Positions 37,601 to 46,600 of a stretch of DNA of 64,000 nt are shown in pieces. The translations under genes and the position numbers were made by a program. Each line of letters begins with the position of its first letter. The first letter of the stretch is position 1. The notes beneath the pieces were generated by a model. That model was not told the origin of the DNA. It made no database searches and saw nothing but the letters and a program-made list of their open reading frames with translations. Source of the stretch: Notospermus geniculatus (Eukaryota > Nemertea > Pilidiophora > Heteronemertea > Lineidae); assembly GCA_002633025.1 (NCBI GenBank), contig NMRB01002021.1, positions 29,559 to 93,558 on the forward strand, in the 5' to 3' direction.

Positions 37601-40600
37601 ATTGCCCTGCTGTATGGGTGGTTATAACCGCAAATAAAAACGTTACAAAATAAAGATGCTGTTGTAGTCATATTCTCCAGTCGTCATGGTGATTTCTAGT
37701 CGTAGCTAAGAAAGACGTAAGGTGGCACTGCAGTCGTCCACACGAAGAATGACAAAAACAAACGAAGTGTTATGAATGATACAGCGCCATGTTACGTCTT
37801 TCTTAGCTATGACTAGATATCACCACAACGACTAGACAATATGACTACAACAACGTCTTTATTTTGCAGCGCCATCTTACGTCTTTCTTTATAGCTATGA
37901 CTAGATATCACCACAACGACTAGAGAATATCACTACCGGGTACAACAACGTCTTTATTTTGCAGCGCCATCTTACGTCTGTCTTAGCTACGACTAGAGAT
38001 CATCACAACGACTAGAAAATATGACTACAACAACATCTTTATTTTGTCACGTCTTGATTTGCGGTTATAACCGCCCATACTGCTGGAAGGATGGTGTTGA
38101 TATCACTTAGTGGTATGCCCCAACCTCCCACATACTTTCATCAGGTTCGTAAAGACTGCGATAGGGAGATCCATTAGAAGATTGCTTGCACTTGAAGAAG
38201 GTTGACAAGCCAGAGACTTTGGATCAATGTCACTATCACCACAAGATCAATGCTTTTTGCCTGACAGTGCAGCTTCGCAGAGACCAGTTTCCTTTGGAAG
38301 CAATCAACCAGCTGCTTCAGATATGACCGAACAGAGTTAAGCTACGTTTAGCTGACACGCGGAATGCGGATTGCGGAATGCAGAAACGGAAAATGCAGTG
38401 CATTGTCGCATACAACTATCGCTTCCGCCGGGGATTCCGCGTCCCTATACCGCATTCCGGATGTCTGGTAAACGCAGCTTCAGTTGTCAAGAAGAAGTTC
38501 TAGCCCCTGTCTTTCTACCAGGACAATGGAGTAGCGAAGGCTAAATTTCCTGGTGGGAAAGATTTACTACAAGCAAACAAGTGCTGGGTTGATCTTGAGC
38601 TTTTTCCTCCACGATAGCGTTGGTGCACATGTACAGTGCAGTGGCATATCATTTGGACTGTTGAATTTGTTGACACAGTCGACCACTCCACCTTCAAGTT
38701 CTTCAATAACTTCCAATATCATACCTTCTCAGCGGTATTAGGTGAATAGGCCTATTCAGATTTTTTGTTGGTTTGCTCGAGAAGTAGGCCTATGGGTCCT
38801 TGTGGATTTAGTTGTTATGTTATAATCTTGACTTCTTCCTGCTTTTGTTGGTGGCTCATTCACTTCTTGGATCTTCGAGAAAGTGCCTGAGGAAGAGTCG
38901 AAAATTTGCAAGTTTCAGAAAACGACTTCTGTTTTTGTATTGCTTTTGTTGGAAGATGTTGAAACCAGACTTCGATGAGAACGTTGTCTGCTTGTAGAGT
39001 ATGAATCAGCACATGCCGGGCAACAGAAACATGACTCAAAAGTACTCTACCTAAACCCAGCTTCTGCTGTTCCAAAGCTTCAGTTTAACTTCACTACTTT
39101 CATAAAAAGAATTCGTGGAACTCCCAATATTTGATCACCTACCAATCGAGTCACCCCATGATGTTTTCTTTCCAAGAAACGATTTGCACCATGCAGCAAT
39201 TGCGATAAATCTATCATAGTCTGGAGATGATGATCACAATACTTCAGTTTTTTTTGTATCAGACAGATTATAGCTTGAAATGTTTTACCGTTCACCAGGC
39301 GTTGAGGGCGCATTTACCATTGGGATTGTAAGAATTAAGTTAACAAACGCTGTGCAGTCTCTGATCGTTTATCAAACACAAAAACGTTTAAGAGCCGCAG
39401 AGCTCACCTGCCTGAACTTAAACTTTTTCATGAATTTAAGAGTTGATTGTGGAAGGTTTGCACCGAAGTGCCAGTTTAATGACGGCTGCAGTTCATCAAC
39501 CAAGTTCCGCACCAGTATCCTTCATTGCTTTCTTGTTTTTGTTCACTGACATCCCGGCCACCTTGCAGGGAGTGGTTGTAGCACCTGACAACCAAAGCAC
39601 TACAGTTCATTCCACATCCGAATGGCGCGAGGTTTATCAACGATATCTCCACAACGGCTGGGTCAAATTTGTTATACCATACATCAATCGATTTGTCTTT
39701 TTTGCCACTACAGGCATCATCGCTGTTATTTTCCCTAAAAACGAGACATAAAAAAGTTCTTTCACCAATCACAGTTCGTGTTTACGGCCGAAATGGCGGC
39801 CATTTTGAAATGACGCAATTCATCTCAACGTGTAAACTGCATTGAACACCATGGCGAAATGAAATGGGTTTTGAGAAAGGGATCCGTTATGTCTGCCTTA
39901 CGTGAAAAATGAAGATAGCAGAAAGATACCGGCAAGAAAGACAAGTCAATTGATGTATGGTACGTCAAATTTTACCCAGCCGTTGCGGCGCTATCATTCA
40001 TAAACCTCGCGCCACTCGGAAGTGGAATGAACTGTAGAATAGAATGAAGAAAAATGGTTGTAGAAATGTTACTATACTCATCTTGGAAGATATTTGCAAC
40101 AACTAAAAAGTATCCGAACAATATAACATAGTATGTGAAGAATCTGTAGTTCCCAAAGCAACTCGTTTGTGCTTCACTGATGAAGCCAGCGAGGCATACT
40201 GATTAGAAGAAGGAGAACTTGGTTTCAGACGATTTTCGAAATATCAAAGCTTTTTTGACTTGGTGCATGCAACCACGTCCTGTGAACTCTTTCTATACAA
40301 ACTGCTTTCAGTCTTCCTGTTGATGAGGTTGGGTACAGCAGCTTGATGTCACCAACCATAAATGATCAGTGTGACGTTGCTTTACTTTGGTGATGGAGAA
40401 ACCATGGAAGGCCAGAAGAGAGTCCTCAAACGGCAGATACATGTATTCCCGCATACAATTTCAGTACTATAGACATGGCCCATTGATTACGGGGCTATGT
40501 TTGCCAAGTTGGTTTTTGCATCCCATTTTGAAATCCTCCTTGTGAGAAAGCCAGAAAGTTTAACACAACAATTGACCCCTCATCTTCTAGCTAATTACCA

Positions 40601-43600
40601 GTAGAATTAACCTGTGTAAACAACATGGCGTGTATCTCGTCAACGCAGGTGTGCAGACCGATAGAAGTTAGTTGAAATTTTAGTTCCAAAGTTTCCATAA
40701 TGCACGTTTTTGCCGTGGAAAAGCATTGGAAACTGTTGCGTCGTGACGCCAATGACGTAACGTCACGCCCGCCGCACACACGAATTTTGACCATTTTTCT
40801 GATGATTGCCTCAATAAAATCACTCGTTTCTAAATCTTCGATCATTTGGGTTCCAAAATTTTTGGATTGCCAATATCCAGAAGTAATCCTCTTTCCAATG
40901 GGCATAAAGAAAAAAATTATTGGCACACTAACTCTGATTTCTGCTAAGATCTTTGGGAGATGGTCGAAAACTGGACCGGGTGTCCCGTTATTTCTGGGCC
41001 ATGTCTATAGACCACAGAAAGTCCGATAGTGCTTTCGGTGACTTTTGGTGGTTTTTATTGAACTGTCGATAGGCATTATCGGACTTTTTGTGCGGTCGGT
41101 TTTTCATCGCTAGGATCAAGATGGCTTGTCTTGAGTCGGATTTCTCTTCTGTCTGTGCGAATGTCCATCTGGAACTGCATAACAGCAGGTACCTCGCATT
41201 CATCCATCCTGGGCAGTTAGCAGATGTAGCCGGCACTAGGCCTACAGCATTCGTGAAAACAACCGGTGATGGCGGATCAAGCTTGGTGACCAACCGTGTG
41301 GCCTTGGGAGCTAGGTGACGTGGTGGTTGAGGGTTGGACTCGAGACCGAGCAGCCCAGAGGTCAAGGGTTCAATTCCCGGCTGAGTTGTCTGCTCTGATC
41401 CTGAAAGGACCAAGAAAGTGCAGATGAGCTGCTCCTTGAGTTTCGAAAGTCTAGAAACATTTCTGGAGAGACTTGGGTAACAATGTGAAGCACTTTGGCC
41501 AAGTTCGACTGGAACTCTCGGGCCAAGTAAAGAGTAGATTTTCATGACATCAAATTTGAAGTACGCATGTCGAGTAGGAGTTCCGCCCGAACTGCAAATC
41601 GAGCTCCTCGAGTTGTTGAAAGATGGCGTCTGCTAGTCATGTCAGTACCAAATGATGATAACCACCCAATTTTTTGTACAAAAGATGGTAAACATACTAA
41701 ACAGTTGTAAATGAGGTTTGTTGGCCGAAAGAACAGATTTTCTTACGTACATATTTTCCAGCGAATTCGGCGATTTTTGCTGCTGGTCGCCATGTTGTCA
41801 TGTGAGTGGTCAAGTTCGGCACTCATTCCATCGAGGGTTCAACCCGAGCAACGAATTAGGTCAAATATGACGTCAAAAGAGTAGCTACCCGAGGAATTTA
41901 TGGAGTTCGGGTGTGACTCGACACGACCGAGTTGAACCTTGGGCTCCAGTCGAACTCGGCCTTTGAGACCTCACTGCTGTAAAAAGCTTCATCAATGAGG
42001 AAATTCTCATTCTGAAGCACTTGAAATGCCGTCCTGAAATCTGTTCTTTCTAAAGCATTGTCAGACACATCAAATGAAGCTGTAGATGTTGTACCGCTGA
42101 TATGATTGAACCGACTTCGCCTACGTTACAGGATATGAGACGCCGGGGAGCCATAACTGTCACATGGAAAACACATGACGTGTGCTAACGATCTGTCTCC
42201 ATTTCTACTTACAGGGGATTGTCATAAAGGAGGTGGATGAAGGCCAACCCTGTGACAACTGTAAAGAAAGGTGTCCCGGGTTCTTGCGACATCGGTGGAG
42301 GTACGTCCAAACAGGTTTTATGCCAACTGTGAATAGTGAGGTTTCGCAAATCTGACGAAACACGAAATACGAAATTCTACTTCATTTCCAGGACCTCATG
42401 TATTTCAGGAGATGATTGGTATCACAAATGTCCCTGCTGCCAGTGCTTCATTTGGGATATATGTAAGACTGAGAGAGTTGTGGTGCATCTTGAATTTTTA
42501 AATTTCGAAAGATAAATTTCAAAGTTTAATTTACACCGCAACGCTATCAGTCAAACGCAATACGCTAAAAGACGCTCTTGCAGCAGCCTATATTTATGGT
42601 ACCAACCATCTCCTGAAATACATTACGTCACAGAAATGAAGTCCAATTTCGTATTTCATACTCGTGTTTCGTCAGATTTGTGAAACCTCACTAATATACC
42701 GTACCCCATCTTGGAAATGATATGATGTCATTGGGATTTGAACCACAGGTGCCAGCTTTTACGTCCAATTCTGTACCAGTATTGCTGAGTTGACAATCTC
42801 GTACCCAGAGATTGGCTACGCTCGGGCCAAGGTTGTAGGTCGCTTGACTAATCTCTGGAGACGGCTGGCTATTTCACGCCTTAAGTGTGATTTGTGGCAT
42901 CGTGTGATTTTAGACTACAGATGCATTCAGATAATTACAGTGTAAAATATTACACACAAAAATGTCCTTAGAAAGTTTTTCATGAGGGATCTGTTGTATT
43001 TATTAAGGAAAAAGCAAAGCGCTACTTGGAGCTCTACATAAACTTGAGGTGAAACGGTAAAAAATTAGCATATATTCATGCGCAGTATGTAACACACGTG
43101 CCGTGGAAACCCCGAAGTAGTCCGCGCCGTCTTCAGAGTTTAGTGGAGCGACCTACAACCTCAGCCGGAGCGTAAAGAATCTCTGGGTACGAGATTGCTG
43201 AGTTGAAGGACATCATCATTGCATGTCCTACTTGACCTCACCATGACACCCTCTGATTGCTGGACGTCCTGTACTCCTGGGTTACGGATGCCACCAGTTA
43301 TGCCGTACCTGACAATCAATGACCATCAAGTCCTCCACAAACAGATTGACAAAATGATCAGCTGATTACTCGAGCCACGATTTCCATTAATCATACTCGG
43401 GGGAGATCTTGTCAAATAGTAATATTACCATTCTCTGCTGTGGTAATGATGCGGCTTAACATGCAGGATAACTTGCATTGCCAACTAAAAGTGCAAAGGC
43501 AATTAATTTGTAACGCCAGAGGCTGATGACCTGTGTGTAGATGTGGTGTAGTGACTCGGGTCTTTGACTAGCCATTAGAAGGTATCTGGTTCAAAACCAA

Positions 43601-46600
43601 ATGTTGCTAAGGATTCTGGGTCTTGCTTCAGTTCCTCTTACACCTAGCATCCTGAGTATGTCAGTGGTTCATACTGACCCTTACCGGTACTAGCAATCGA
43701 AAGCTTCCAATATTAGGGAGGTTCTGCATCGTCACGAATCACGAAATACGAAACGATTTCATGACGTTGATGATGTTACGTCATGACGCCGTTTCTTCGT
43801 CTAAATCCGTGGTTGTCCGACCTTCCGCCTTGTGAACGATGTGACAACCTCTCTTTAACACCACGTCATTACCTTACACACATATTTCATGCTTTTATTC
43901 CACTGCTAAAGTGTGACAGGTACCGGTATATCCAATTGTCACCTGTATGTTCAGAAAAGCCCCAAAACATATTTCTTGTAAATGAAATAAATCGGAAAGT
44001 CGTCTCGGAATATTTCGCAAATTTTCGGCCCCAATCGGGGTCTTCCTCAGGTGCTATGTAGAAGAGATCCCAGAGGTGATCTCTTCTACAAAGCGCCTGA
44101 GGAAGACCTTGATTGGGTCGAAAATTTGCGAAATATTCCGAAACGACTTTCCGATTTATTGTATACTGTGTGTCGTTTTTGTGCTGTTTTTTGGATATCT
44201 TGTAAATGAAAATTAGCAAATCGTAATTCGTAAACCACCTACGAAGATCTACGGCCATCCTCGTCAACACGCAACGAATTTGCGTGACGTCGCAAAAGAG
44301 ACGCAAAATGATATGTCAAACTGATGATGTCATAGTAGAAGCATATTTGTATTTCGTAATGCGGAGACGTTGTGGAACCTCCTTATTGGTGTTGGGACTT
44401 TTGGCAAGTCTCTTCACCTCAGTTGTTTCATTTCACCCTCAAGCTACTACTACTAATAGGTTGCGAGCATTTTAAAGGTTTTAAAATTCTAACAATCTAT
44501 GAGTAGGTAGGTGTAGTAGCTTTTGCTAGGGGTCATGGTGAGTCGTGGGAGTGAATAGGACCAATACTGCTAGCAGAATCCATCAGGCGCGGATCCAGAG
44601 GGGGGGTTTGGGGGTCCTGACCCCCCCTGCTTGCCACCACCAATTGTTTTTTCTTTGAATAATTTGCGACAGTAAGCAAAAAACGCAAAGTAAAGCTTCT
44701 GTTTTGATACTGAGATGCCAGGAAATTGCGTCTACGGCCTTCTAGATTTTCAAAATTTTCCAGACCCCCCGTCAGCGCGGACACTATTTGCTGCCCGCCT
44801 CCGACGACCGCTCTCGGCGGCCCTGACCCCCTCTGGCCAAAATCCTGGATCCGCGCCTGATCCATTGGCCTGCTCTTACCAGTACCGGTACTCAATAGGC
44901 CCTATATTGAAACCCTTCAAATTCCACTTCAGGAGCATCTGTGTCAACTGTAAGTGTCCACGAGAAGACCATGATGTCTACCATGAAGGAGGTTTCGTTA
45001 ATGTCCGAGACAGAATCGGTTGGCCAGAGCACGAGGACCCGCTGCTCCTGGTTGACAAGGAGAAGACCCTACAAGAAGGGTACACATGGACACCACCGGG
45101 GCTTTCATCGGAAAAAGTAAGCAACGTTACCACGTATAGGCTACACTCCTATTTGCCTTACTTTGCCTTTTGGTGACCTGCAACACAAGGCTCAGAATCC
45201 TGCCCCTCCCCCACTCAGGGGTCAACCATAGCACATGCTTGTTCCAATTTTCTCAGGAAAAGGGGTAGGCTAATTTTCGGCAGCACTGTTCGGGAAAAAA
45301 TTCCTGTAAAACACTTAAAATAGGGGTACTTTGAATGATTTTTCTCCCGAAAAATTCTTAAAAAGGGGTCAAAATGTTCTCTTCCCGAAAAAATAATAAA
45401 AAGGGGTATGAAAGTCCTATTCTCAATGAAAAAGCTTTAAAAGGGGGTGAAAATCCCTTGGTGCCTTCAATTAGGGGATCTAATTGCATGAAAAATCCCG
45501 AAAAAGGGATGAAAACATCTTGGTTCCTTCCATTAGGGGGTCTCATTGGATGAAAAAAGCCCACAAAAAGGGGTGGAAAATTTTCTTTGGTTCGTTCCAT
45601 AAGGGGGTCCTTTTCACACTCAGGAACAAGCATATGTGTACCCTAAAATCAAGGAGTCAGGGGAGGGCTGGGCTCAGAATTCAATCTTTCCATGACTGCC
45701 AGTAATCATTAAACTTGAAAACACATCTTTTTCAGATTAATGAGTATATGTCACAACTTCCAAACGACAAGGTGCCAAAACTCGGCTCGCCGGGCGAAAA
45801 GAAACGTAACATTCAACTTATCTACCAACTTCCAAAGCAAGATTTATCTGAGGAATACTGTCGGAGTCTGACGACGCCTCAGATGCTTCAAGCGTTCCAT
45901 GTTTTTAAAGAACGGCGAGATGATGAGGCGATGGACATTGCGTTCGTTCAGGATGATCTAAAAGAAGACATGGTGGGTGGTGGACCAAATTTTGCTTTGA
46001 GTGTATGACTCTGTGGAGGACGCGCTTCCTCTGATGGGTAGGCCTACCTCCTCAGAAAGATGTGCATCATTTGCACTCTTGTCCTACTGCCCATCCGATG
46101 AGAACTTACTAGTGTCCCACTGGCGACCTTTTCCCACGACAAGGGGCGAATCTTAAGTCTGCGAAATTCCCTCGACAAGCTGCGATATTTAGCATTAATG
46201 TGTTTCGCATGGGATCATGGAGCCAGAGAATCACTGCGAACATAGACGACAGTCTACGAAGAGCTACGATTTTTTCGTTCGTCCCTTGTCGCAGGCCAAA
46301 AGTCGCCAGTGGGACGCTAGTATTAGATACATTGTAGGCCTACATGCTACCTCACTCGAGCAGTCACAACTAATACTCCTGCAGCGAGTCCCAGTTGAGT
46401 GAAACATTTCCAGTTGTGCCATCTATACGAAGAAGCTAGAACTGCTCATCGTAGTTGGTCTTGGTATGGCAGTAGATCACATCTTCATTGGGCTTATTGA
46501 TGAATAACTTGCTTGTCACATCCAAATGTCCATGTTGCCTACTACATTTTTTTGGCATGATTGGGGACCAAAATTTCAAGTTTTGTTGATGTTTGTCAGG

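Larger units (their letters stand above)
19679..42214. other. Intron 1 of the prickle-like gene (inferred), 22.5 kb
   Basis: It holds about twenty transposable elements listed separately. Stretches with nothing I can name: 21155-21635, 22305-22800, 25363-26290, 27105-27860, 28750-29489, 30181-30608, 30996-31340, 32972-33855, 34211-34590, 34925-35694, 36505-37612, 38481-39602, 40035-41011 and 41536-42214. A possible 77-nt exon at about 28827-28902 (acceptor TTCACAG, donor CAG|GTAGTC) has phases that do not fit the flanking exons. 26660-26790 is a run of degenerate GGGTTAGG-like words. Confidence 0.5.
42301..44932. other. Intron 2 of the prickle-like gene
   Basis: Mostly transposable elements: 42336-42691, 42794-43197, 43540-43690, 43714-44386 and 44584-44859. 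The small remainders, including 43207-43540, show nothing recognisable. Confidence 0.6.

Noticed and set aside
40988-41545. Minus-strand frame of 185 codons
   Set aside because: It runs through the antisense of a SINE and a MITE fragment; the peptide has phrases typical of SINE translations (GIEPLTSGLL type).
44024-44140. Hammerhead ribozyme
   Set aside because: The CTGAGGA...GAAA layout needs a bulged base in stem II, and stems I and III with a cleavage triplet could not be placed; kept only as a low-interest motif.
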